DNA from: Flavobacterium piscis | GTDB taxonomy: Bacteria > Bacteroidota > Bacteroidia > Flavobacteriales > Flavobacteriaceae | Length of the DNA stretch: 64,000 nucleotides | Assembly (NCBI RefSeq): GCF_001686925.1 | Contig: NZ_LVEN01000005.1 | Coordinates: 124,001 to 188,000, forward strand | Direction of reading: 5' to 3' | Shown: one piece after another, positions 38,302 to 46,675 of the stretch | Layout: each line of letters opens with the position of its first letter | How positions within the stretch are numbered: position 1 is the stretch's first letter | The notes under the pieces: generated by a model | Told to the model about the DNA's origin: nothing | Databases searched by the model: none | Seen by the model: the letters and a program-made list of their open reading frames with translations, nothing else | Program-made: the position numbers and the translations under genes

Positions 38302-40938
38302 ATGACAATTCCAGCACAATTTGACGCTAAGACGATTGAGAACAAATGGTATGATTACTGGATGAAAAACAACTATTTTCATTCAGAACCAGATCATAGA
38401 ACGCCGTATACTATTGTAATTCCGCCGCCAAACGTCACTGGAGTCTTGCACATGGGGCATATGTTGAATAATACAATTCAGGATGTTTTAATTCGTAGAG
38501 CGCGTCTTAAAGGCTTCAACGCATGTTGGGTTCCGGGAACAGATCACGCATCTATTGCAACTGAGGCAAAGGTTGTAGCAAAATTAAAAGCAGAAGGAAT
38601 CAATAAAAATGATTTAACACGTGAAGAATTTTTAGCACACGCCTGGGAATGGACAGATAAATATGGTGGAGTAATCTTAGATCAGCTTAAAAAACTAGGT
38701 GCTTCCTGCGATTGGGAAAGAACCAAATTTACAATGGATCCTGACATGTCGGCATCTGTAATTAAGTCATTTGTAGATTTATACAACAAAGGATTAATCT
38801 ACAGAGGTTACCGTATGGTAAATTGGGATCCTGAAGCAAAAACAACTTTATCTGACGAAGAAGTTATTTATGAAGAACAACAGGGAAAATTATTTTTCCT
38901 GAACTATAAAATTGAAGGAACTGAGGAATTTTTGACCATTGCTACAACACGCCCCGAAACTATCTTCGGAGATACTGCCATTTGCATCAACCCAAATGAT
39001 GAGCGTTTTACACATTTAAAAGGTAAGAGCGCCATCGTTCCTATTTGTGGCAGAGTAATTCCGATTATCGAAGATGAATATGTAGATGTTGAATTCGGAA
39101 CCGGATGTTTGAAAGTAACTCCGGCGCACGACATGAACGATAAAACGTTAGGAGAAAAACACAATCTTGAAATCGTTGATATTTTTAATGAAGATGCTAC
39201 ATTAAATAGTTTCGGATTACATTATCAAGGGAAAGACCGTTTTGTGGTTCGAACTGAAATTGCGAAAGAATTAGAAGAAATTGGAGCTTTGGCGAAAACC
39301 GAAATCCATTTGAATAAAGTGGGAACATCAGAAAGAACAAAAGCCGTAATCGAACCAAGATTATCAGATCAATGGTTTTTGAAAATGGAAGATTTAGTAA
39401 AACCGGCAATTCAATCAGTATTGGTTGATGGAGATATTAAATTGCATCCAAAACGTTTCGAAAACACTTATGCACATTGGTTAAACAATATTCGCGACTG
39501 GAATATCTCCCGTCAATTATGGTGGGGACAACAAATTCCGGCTTATTATTATGGGGACGGAAAAGAAGATTTCGTAGTTGCTGAAAACATCGAAGATGCC
39601 TTAGTTTTAGCAAAAGAAAGAACCAACAACCAACAACTAACAACCGATAACCTTAAGCAAGATGTTGACGCATTAGATACATGGTTTTCTTCTTGGCTGT
39701 GGCCGATGTCCGTTTTTGGCGGCATAATGGATCCGGAAAGTGAAGATTTTAAATATTATTATCCAACAAACGACTTGGTTACAGGTCCGGATATTTTATT
39801 TTTCTGGGTTGCCAGAATGATTATTGCAGGTTATGAATATGCAGGTGAAAAACCATTTACAAATGTGTATTTGACTGGTTTGGTTCGTGATAAACAACGT
39901 CGTAAAATGTCTAAATCATTAGGGAACTCTCCTGATCCTTTAGACTTGATCGAAAAATTCGGTGCTGATGGTGTTCGTGTAGGATTGCTTTTAAGCGCTT
40001 CTGCAGGAAACGATATTATGTTTGATGAAGAATTATGTAATCAAGGGAAAGCATTTTCAAACAAGATTTGGAATGCCTTTAAATTGATTAAAGGATGGGA
40101 AGTTTCAGAAACAATTCCACAACCTGAATCATCAAAAGTAGCGATCGAATGGTACGAAGCGAAGTTGCAGCAAACATTAGTTGACATTGAAGATAATTTC
40201 GAGAAATACAGAATTTCTGATTCATTAATGGCCATCTATAAATTGGTTTGGGATGATTTCTGTTCTTGGTTTTTAGAGATGATCAAACCGGCTTACCAAC
40301 AACCAATTGATAAAGCAACGTTTGACAAAGCAATTGAAATGTTAGAAAGCAACTTGAAGTTACTTCATCCGTTTATGCCTTTCTTAACTGAGGAAATTTG
40401 GCATTTAATTGCTGACAGAACTCCGGAAGAAGCTTTAATCGTTTCAACATGGCCGGAATTAAAACCTTTTAATGCAGGTTTAATTGCTGACTTTGAAAGT
40501 ACAATCGAGGTAATTTCAGGAATCAGAACCATTAGAAAAGATAAAAATATTCCGTTTAAAGATGCTATCGAATTGAAAGCAATCAACAGCGAGAATCTTT
40601 CGACTTATTTTGATACCATAGTAACGAAATTAGGTAATATTTCAGCTTTCGAATATGTTTCGGCTAAAGTAGATGGAGCTTTATCTTTCCGTGTAAAATC
40701 AAATGAATATTTCATTCCGATTTCAGGAGGAAATATTGATGTTGAAGCTGAAATTGCAAAACTGACTGCAGAGTTGGTTTATACACAAGGTTTCTTAAAA
40801 TCGGTTCAGGCGAAATTATCAAACGAGAAATTCGTTGGCGGAGCACCGGAAAAAGTTTTGGCTAACGAAAGACAAAAAGAAGCAGATGCTTTGGCTAAGA
40901 TTGCGACAATCGAGCAGAGTATTGCTGGTTTGAAATAA
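38302..40938 (+). CDS. valS: Valyl-tRNA synthetase
   Basis: An 878-residue class I synthetase charging tRNA-Val. PPPNVTGVLHMGH carries the HIGH motif (50-53), CP1 editing domain follows (TIATTRPETIFGDTA), then the KMSKS loop at 535-539 (RRKMSKSLGN). The C-terminal coiled coil (about 810-878) contacts tRNA. Residues 441-451 (RTNNQQLTTDN) are encoded by an A/C-rich stretch, ACCAACAACCAACAACTAAC, resembling intergenic word repeats of this genome rather than the surrounding gene. Otherwise complete. Confidence 0.96.
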   Translation: MTIPAQFDAKTIENKWYDYWMKNNYFHSEPDHRTPYTIVIPPPNVTGVLHMGHMLNNTIQDVLIRRARLKGFNACWVPGTDHASIATEAKVVAKLKAEGINKNDLTREEFLAHAWEWTDKYGGVILDQLKKLGASCDWERTKFTMDPDMSASVIKSFVDLYNKGLIYRGYRMVNWDPEAKTTLSDEEVIYEEQQGKLFFLNYKIEGTEEFLTIATTRPETIFGDTAICINPNDERFTHLKGKSAIVPICGRVIPIIEDEYVDVEFGTGCLKVTPAHDMNDKTLGEKHNLEIVDIFNEDATLNSFGLHYQGKDRFVVRTEIAKELEEIGALAKTEIHLNKVGTSERTKAVIEPRLSDQWFLKMEDLVKPAIQSVLVDGDIKLHPKRFENTYAHWLNNIRDWNISRQLWWGQQIPAYYYGDGKEDFVVAENIEDALVLAKERTNNQQLTTDNLKQDVDALDTWFSSWLWPMSVFGGIMDPESEDFKYYYPTNDLVTGPDILFFWVARMIIAGYEYAGEKPFTNVYLTGLVRDKQRRKMSKSLGNSPDPLDLIEKFGADGVRVGLLLSASAGNDIMFDEELCNQGKAFSNKIWNAFKLIKGWEVSETIPQPESSKVAIEWYEAKLQQTLVDIEDNFEKYRISDSLMAIYKLVWDDFCSWFLEMIKPAYQQPIDKATFDKAIEMLESNLKLLHPFMPFLTEEIWHLIADRTPEEALIVSTWPELKPFNAGLIADFESTIEVISGIRTIRKDKNIPFKDAIELKAINSENLSTYFDTIVTKLGNISAFEYVSAKVDGALSFRVKSNEYFIPISGGNIDVEAEIAKLTAELVYTQGFLKSVQAKLSNEKFVGGAPEKVLANERQKEADALAKIATIEQSIAGLK

Positions 40939-40971
40939 GGAAATAAGCCAGATTAAATAATAAGTTATGAT

Positions 40972-41047
40972 CCTAACAGGTTTCGAAACCTGTCAGGTAC
41001 TAAGATAAAAACCCGATAAATTTTTAAAATTTGTCGGGTTTTGTTTT
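40972..41047 (+). terminator. Tandem terminators after valS
   Basis: First hairpin: CCTAACAGGTTT (40972-40983) with AAACCTGTCAGG (40986-40997). Second: AACCCGATAAATTT (41010-41023) with AAATTTGTCGGGTT (41027-41040, one G-T wobble), followed by TTG TTTTA. The first belongs to the CCTAACAGG family seen at 36699 and 44465. Confidence 0.85.
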
Positions 41048-41159
41048 ACAATAAATCCTCTGTTTTTTTATAAAAAAAAATGTCTTATTTTTTGATTTTC
41101 ATATCTTAAAATGATATAATTTTAATACGATTTTACGTTAAAACAAAAATCACTTCACA

Positions 41160-42215
41160 ATGAAAAAAAATCTATTATTTCTGTTTGTTTCTTGTCTTTT
41201 TTTGGGATGTTCCAATAAAGAAAATAAAGTTAAAAATGTCGAAAGAGCTTTCTATTACTGGAAGAATGGATCTTCTTTTAGTGAAGAAACGACCCAGGAA
41301 CTTAATAAATTACAAGTCAGGAAGATCTACTATAAATTTTTTGAAATAGATTATAATGAAGCGATGGGAAACTTTCCATATCAAAAAAATAGTCCAGATG
41401 AGTATACGCTCAGAAAACTGGATTCTGTAAGCATCGTTCCTACTATTTTTATCAAGAATGAAATCTTTCAGTATAATAATGAAAAGTCATTGGATAAATT
41501 GGCTGATAATATTGTTTTTCTAATCAACAAATATCGTAAAGGCCGTTATCAATATAATGATAAAGTGAATTTCGACTATTCTGAAATTCAAATTGATTGT
41601 GACTGGACAAAGTCAACCAAAGACAAATATTTCTATTTATTGAAGAAAATAAAAGAGCTGTCAAAAAAAGAAATCAGCTGTACGCTTCGCCTTTATCCGT
41701 ATAAATATCCGGAAATTATGGGTGTGCCACCAGTCGATAAAGTCACTTTGATGTGTTATAACTTAATAAAACCATTATCCCAAAAAGATAAAAACTCTAT
41801 TTTAAACATTGATGAATTAAAATCTTATTTAGATAAAAAGAGAAGTTATCCGGTACACATAGATATAGCGTTGCCTGTTTTTTACTGGACATTATGGTAT
41901 CAAAATAATCGTTTTGCGGGATTGGTCAATTTTAATTCCGCAGATATTAGCGGGATTGCCAAACAGACCAAACCAATGTGGTACGAAATGACCGAAGATT
42001 ATACTTTTGAATATGAATATTATCTAAAAAAAGGAGATCAGTTAAAAATAGAAGAGGTCGATTCAAAAACACTTAATGAGGCGATTTCGATTATTAAAAA
42101 AAATGTCGAATTAGACGAAACAACAACAATTTCATTATTCCATTTAGATCACAGTACTTTTAAAAAATACAATCATGAAGAAGTTTCTGGTTTTTACAGC
42201 TCTTTTAGTAAGTAG
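41160..42215 (+). CDS. Lipoprotein with possible TIM-barrel (DUF3142-like) domain
   Basis: A 351-residue lipoprotein: signal ending LFLGC (Cys17), then a globular domain. EIQIDCDWTKSTKDKYF (142-158) followed by alternating strands and helices (EISCTLRLYPYKY, KVTLMCYNL, PVHIDIALPVFYW) resembles glycoside-hydrolase-like TIM barrels such as DUF3142, with acidic residues at strand ends. This is a pattern judgement, not a proven match. Its 3' end overlaps the next gene by 41 bp, so the two products are almost certainly made together and probably work together in the envelope. Confidence 0.72.
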   Translation: MKKNLLFLFVSCLFLGCSNKENKVKNVERAFYYWKNGSSFSEETTQELNKLQVRKIYYKFFEIDYNEAMGNFPYQKNSPDEYTLRKLDSVSIVPTIFIKNEIFQYNNEKSLDKLADNIVFLINKYRKGRYQYNDKVNFDYSEIQIDCDWTKSTKDKYFYLLKKIKELSKKEISCTLRLYPYKYPEIMGVPPVDKVTLMCYNLIKPLSQKDKNSILNIDELKSYLDKKRSYPVHIDIALPVFYWTLWYQNNRFAGLVNFNSADISGIAKQTKPMWYEMTEDYTFEYEYYLKKGDQLKIEEVDSKTLNEAISIIKKNVELDETTTISLFHLDHSTFKKYNHEEVSGFYSSFSK

Positions 42216-44451
42216 TTTTTACCAAAGTTTTGCCTGTGGATATTCTCCGTATGGCGAAGATGTAAGGTATTGTATCTTTAGACCCAATTACTTTAATTAC
42301 GCTCAATATAAATCATTCTTTTACAATGCAGATTTATGGGGATTTGATTATAGTAGCAATCCGGAGGATTACAAGTTAACTGTAGATTCTAATATAGCAG
42401 ACTGGTATAATTACACCAACAAAAAAGTTGCTATCGATGCTATTGAGGACTTTAATTTTAATTTGTCTTATACAGATATTCATGCTGATAGCGATAATAA
42501 GTTTGTAAAATATCTTTATCAAAACAATAAAATTGCCGCTATTAATTATTTGAAAACGGCAAAAAATTGTGAATTGGCAAATGACTCTGATGATGTATGG
42601 GAAAGAAATGAAGCAGTAAATACAGATAGAAGGCTTGACTTATTGAAGAAAATTTCTCAGATTATAGAGAAAGAGAAAGATCAGTATTTTAAAAGAAAAT
42701 ATGCTTTTTTAGCGATTCGGCTTGCTTATTATTCAGGGAAAAATGATGTTATTAAAACTGTTTTTGAGGCTAATTTTAATAAAAGCAAAAAAGATTATTT
42801 GTATTACTGGAGTTTGTTCTTTTACACTTTTACAAAATCAAACCCTAGCTATATGGTTGATGTTGCGAATTTAATGGCAAATTCGCCCGAAAAGAGTTAT
42901 GCAAGCTATTACTATTTTCATCATGATTTTAAAATTGAGCAAGCTTTAAAGTATGCTGCAAATAATGAGGAAAAAGCAAATGTTTATGCTTATGCATCTG
43001 TTCAGAAAGTAGATAAAAACCTTGATTATCTGAAAGAGATTTATAAAAATAACCCAAACTCTCAAATATTAGGATTTTTACTTTTGCGCGAAGTAAATAA
43101 AATTGAGGATTGGGTTTATACGCCCTATTATTCAAACTATACTCCGACAACAGATTTTACTGATTTTTGGAATGAAAAAATAAAAGTTACAACAGAAACA
43201 TTACGTAATCGGTCTGAAAAGGATAGATTGTATGCACAGGAAGTATTAGATTTTATAAATACAATTGAGGTTAATAGCACACAAAACCCGATTGTTTGGG
43301 AAGCTTCAAAAATCAATTTGCAATTTATTACAAGAAATTATGCTGACTGTTTAAAAAATATTTCCCTGTTTGAAAAAAAGCATCCGTCTGAAAAAGTAAC
43401 TGAGGAAATAGAAAAAATAAAAGTACTTTGTATTACTGCAGATCAGGAAAAAGGAAAAGCGATTATTAAACCCGAAACAGAATCTGTTATTTTAAAATAT
43501 AAAAATGATTCTCGCTTTATTTTTGCTTTAGGAAGAGAACTGGAATTTAGGGGAAACATTATTGATGGCTTGGCTTTGTTGTCACTCATTGAACAAAATA
43601 CAAAGAGATCTTATAATTTGGATGATGTAGAATGGAGAGGCAATCGAATAAGAACATCAGGTAATTTACAAGAGTTTAATCGTTATTTTGACTATTTGGA
43701 TTTTGTTTATTCGGCTGCAGATTTACAAGCAATCGTGAATAGGATCGACAAAGGTTTTAATACTGAATTTCAAAAAACAATTTATAGTAAACTATTGAAA
43801 GACAAAGATTATCTTAAAGATTTATTAGGAACAAAATACCTCAGAGAAAATCAATTAAGCGATGCTTTAAAAACGTTTAGATCATTGGATAAAAAGTATT
43901 GGGATGATAATTATAATGCATGGGAAAGAGGAGAGTACGATGAATATTATGCTTTTGATCAGAACCCCTTTTATGACTTTAAGCACACGCCAAGTTTTAT
44001 TGAACATAAAGAAAAATATATTGTCACTAAACTTTCAGTAACAGAACATCTTATAAAATATACAAATCTGGCAAATAATCCAAAAACAGCAGATAAGGCA
44101 TATTACTTTTTCCTGATTGCAAATTGTTACTATAATATGTCAGATTATGGAAATTCCTGGATGATGCGCCGTTATTCAAGCAGCAGTTCTTATTATGGTC
44201 AAAAAAATGAAAATGAATCTTATATAGATGAGATTGAATACCGAAACAAAATAAAAGCTGTAGACAACTATGAGTTAGCTTATAAAAATGCCAAAACAGC
44301 TAAATTCAAAGCATTATGTTTAAGAATGATGGACTATGCTGAGAAGAATCAGTATACTGTTTCAAAAAGAGTTGATAGCCAATTTCCTGAGTTTAGTTCA
44401 GATTTGTCTGGTTGCGAAAGCTTAGAAGAATACTTTAAAGCCAGGAGATAA
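42175..44451 (+). CDS. Large exported helical-repeat protein of unknown function
   Basis: A 758-residue protein with a Sec signal peptide (1-20, SFACG). The mature part is rich in Tyr, Asn, Lys and Asp and appears to be an irregular alpha-helical repeat (TPR- or HEAT-like: KYAFLAIRLAYYSGKNDVI, then YFFLIANCYYNMSDYGNS), interrupted by an aromatic N-terminal region (21-100) with Cys21 and Cys33. I do not recognise a family. The start at 42175 is supported by the signal peptide and gives a 41-bp overlap with the lipoprotein gene. A common terminator follows. Confidence 0.75.
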   Translation: MKKFLVFTALLVSSFYQSFACGYSPYGEDVRYCIFRPNYFNYAQYKSFFYNADLWGFDYSSNPEDYKLTVDSNIADWYNYTNKKVAIDAIEDFNFNLSYTDIHADSDNKFVKYLYQNNKIAAINYLKTAKNCELANDSDDVWERNEAVNTDRRLDLLKKISQIIEKEKDQYFKRKYAFLAIRLAYYSGKNDVIKTVFEANFNKSKKDYLYYWSLFFYTFTKSNPSYMVDVANLMANSPEKSYASYYYFHHDFKIEQALKYAANNEEKANVYAYASVQKVDKNLDYLKEIYKNNPNSQILGFLLLREVNKIEDWVYTPYYSNYTPTTDFTDFWNEKIKVTTETLRNRSEKDRLYAQEVLDFINTIEVNSTQNPIVWEASKINLQFITRNYADCLKNISLFEKKHPSEKVTEEIEKIKVLCITADQEKGKAIIKPETESVILKYKNDSRFIFALGRELEFRGNIIDGLALLSLIEQNTKRSYNLDDVEWRGNRIRTSGNLQEFNRYFDYLDFVYSAADLQAIVNRIDKGFNTEFQKTIYSKLLKDKDYLKDLLGTKYLRENQLSDALKTFRSLDKKYWDDNYNAWERGEYDEYYAFDQNPFYDFKHTPSFIEHKEKYIVTKLSVTEHLIKYTNLANNPKTADKAYYFFLIANCYYNMSDYGNSWMMRRYSSSSSYYGQKNENESYIDEIEYRNKIKAVDNYELAYKNAKTAKFKALCLRMMDYAEKNQYTVSKRVDSQFPEFSSDLSGCESLEEYFKARR

Positions 44452-44464
44452 TTAAGATTTGACA

Positions 44465-44502
44465 AACCTAACAGGTTTTTAAAGCCTGTTAGGTTTTTTT
44501 AT
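44465..44502 (+). terminator. Terminator after the unknown envelope gene pair
   Basis: AACCTAACAGG (44465-44475) pairs with CCTGTTAGGTT (44485-44495), followed by seven T; same stem as at 36699. Confidence 0.9.
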
Positions 44503-44629
44503 ATGAAAGATTTTCCGTCACTAATTCACTAATTATTTTAACACATGCTGACGCATTATTTGTGAATTGCTTCGCCTATTCCCTTCAGTCTGGTCGTGGC
44601 TATTTTAAATTAGTATTTTTTTCTAATTA

Positions 44630-45946
44630 TTATTTTTTCTTTCGATTTAAAACCAAAAACAACGGATAAGAAATTGCTGTAATGACAACAATAATGATAA
44701 AGCTTTTAGGGTCGCTGTAAACAAAACCTATTAACAAAGCCAGCGAAGCAGCAATAGCGATAATCGTTGTCCAGGGATACCAGATCGAGCGATATGGCCT
44801 TGGTAAATCTGGTTCGGATTTTCTTAATTTTATCAAAGAACAGTACGCCAATCCCCAAACGATAATAGAGGTAAAGGCTGCAAATGAAAACAAGACTTCG
44901 AATGAACCAATACATATTAGAAATAAACTAAATACAGAAGAAACCAAAAGAGCCACAATTGGAGTTCCGCCTTTATTAACGGTTGTTCCTTTTTCGATAA
45001 AAAAACCGTCACGACTTAATCCGTAGAGGATTCTTGGCGGAATCATCATAAAAGCATTCAGGATACTGATCAACGAAAAAATAGAAATAACGGTAACTAT
45101 TATAGCGCCGTTTTTTCCAAAAATAATGTTTGCTACATCGGCAGCAGGCAGATTCGATTTGGCTACATTTTCAACGGGCATAATATATAAAAAGGCGGCA
45201 TTTATTAAAACATAAATAACCATTACAAGCAAAACACCGCTGTATAATGATTTCGGAATATTCTTGCTCGGATCTTCATTTTCTTCAGCAAAAAAGCAAA
45301 CGCCATTCCAACCGTTATAGGTTCCGATAATAAGCTGAAGTGATTTAAAAAAACCGAATAATAAACCAATCTGGACTACAGTATTGTCTTTTGGAATAGG
45401 AGCAAGCTTAACACCTGAATACATAAAACACGCGACAACCAAAGCAAAAAAACAAATCACCTTTAATAAACTGGTAATTTGCTGAATTACACTTCCGTTT
45501 TTTACTCCGCTTAAATGTAAGAACACAAAAGCAATCAATAATGAAATAGCCATTTCGGTAGCGTAATTTCGAAGGCCGGGAAATAAAATTATAATATATT
45601 CACTGATTACAATACAGTAAAAAGCGGGCGGAATAGCATTGGTAATATAATCAAACCAACCCGAAAGAAAACCGGCATAATTGCCAAAAGCCCTTTTGAT
45701 ATAATTATACGATCCTCCGGCTTTTGGAAGCATTGTAGCAAGTTCTGCGTAGGAAGTAGCGCCAATAAGCACAAATAATCCGCCAAAGAGCCAGGACGCT
45801 ATAATAAGCCAATAATTGTCTAATAATGCTGCAATCGTACCTGGAGTTCTTAAAATTCCAACTCCAATTGTTCCACCAATTAATACGGCAATATTAAAAC
45901 TTAATCCGAGCGTTTTTTTTAATTGGTTCTTTGTGGAATCCGACAT
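44630..45946 (-). CDS. APC family amino-acid permease
   Basis: A 438-residue inner-membrane transporter with about 12 hydrophobic segments. The first helix contains GGTIGVGILRTPG, the substrate-binding unwound helix typical of APC-superfamily antiporters and permeases; GGSYNYIKRAFG, YNGWNGVCFFAEE and the SILNAFMMIPPRILYGLSRDG loop are further family features. The substrate (amino acid or polyamine) cannot be assigned. The closest type is the LAT-like/SteT group by the IGVGIL and NGWN patterns. Confidence 0.9.
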   Translation of the reverse strand: MSDSTKNQLKKTLGLSFNIAVLIGGTIGVGILRTPGTIAALLDNYWLIIASWLFGGLFVLIGATSYAELATMLPKAGGSYNYIKRAFGNYAGFLSGWFDYITNAIPPAFYCIVISEYIIILFPGLRNYATEMAISLLIAFVFLHLSGVKNGSVIQQITSLLKVICFFALVVACFMYSGVKLAPIPKDNTVVQIGLLFGFFKSLQLIIGTYNGWNGVCFFAEENEDPSKNIPKSLYSGVLLVMVIYVLINAAFLYIMPVENVAKSNLPAADVANIIFGKNGAIIVTVISIFSLISILNAFMMIPPRILYGLSRDGFFIEKGTTVNKGGTPIVALLVSSVFSLFLICIGSFEVLFSFAAFTSIIVWGLAYCSLIKLRKSEPDLPRPYRSIWYPWTTIIAIAASLALLIGFVYSDPKSFIIIVVITAISYPLFLVLNRKKK

Positions 45947-46031
45947 ATGTAGCGTTTTTTTGTTTTAATGGGATAAAAAATATCCACCGGGCAAAAGTAA
46001 TACAATTAGAACACTTTTTTATCTAAACAAA

Positions 46032-46059
46032 AAACCTCATTTAAGATTAAATGAGGTTT
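46032..46059 (-). terminator. Terminator after the HIT gene
   Basis: AAACCTCATTTA (46032-46043) pairs with TAAATGAGGTTT (46048-46059) around four bases; the A-run to its left gives T in the minus-strand transcript. Confidence 0.85.
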
Positions 46060-46095
46060 AAGGAAGCTTTGAAGTGGTTTTAGATGTTGTTGCTA

Positions 46096-46521
46096 CTATA
46101 AATTTGCTTTTATTTTTTCGATAACAGATTCATATTCTGTATCAGACAAATAAGTTTTTTGAGGATTCATTTCAAAAACGCCTCCAAATCCGTAGCCTTC
46201 TTTATATTTTGGAACAATATGAAAGTGTAAGTGTGATAAAGTGTCACTATACGCGCCATAATTAATTTTGGTTGGATTGAAAGCTTTTGCAATTGCTTTG
46301 GCAACAGCAGCAACATCCTCCATATATAAATTGCGCTGTTCATTACTCAGTTCATAAAGCTCAGCTGCGTGATTATTATAAACAACATTACAGCGTCCTG
46401 TATAGGATTGTTCCTTGAAAAGAAAAAGTTGAGAAACTTTTAGATCTCCGATTTTGATCATCAATTGGTGTAAGGTGTCATTGTTTTGACAGTACAAACA
46501 TTCTGAAACTGGACTAGGCAT
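46096..46521 (-). CDS. HIT family nucleotide hydrolase or transferase
   Basis: A 141-residue cytosolic protein with the histidine triad HLHFHIVP (His97, His99, His101), whose central or last histidine attacks the alpha-phosphate of nucleotide conjugates. N-terminal Cys8-x-x-Cys11 and His51 may bind zinc as in the Hint/Fhit-like branch. Substrate unknown. Stands alone between the permease and the iron locus. Confidence 0.9.
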   Translation of the reverse strand: MPSPVSECLYCQNNDTLHQLMIKIGDLKVSQLFLFKEQSYTGRCNVVYNNHAAELYELSNEQRNLYMEDVAAVAKAIAKAFNPTKINYGAYSDTLSHLHFHIVPKYKEGYGFGGVFEMNPQKTYLSDTEYESVIEKIKANL

Positions 46522-46675
46522 ATACTCTATTTGTATTTTTATTAGTAAAAATTTTTTTACAATTCTAATTGCTTCAGCAAAAATACTTTTTTATTTTAAA
46601 AACCAAAACTTCTTCTGGATTTCAAAAAATGAAATACAGAAAAAGCTTTGGAAACTAAAATCTAATTCAAAAATT

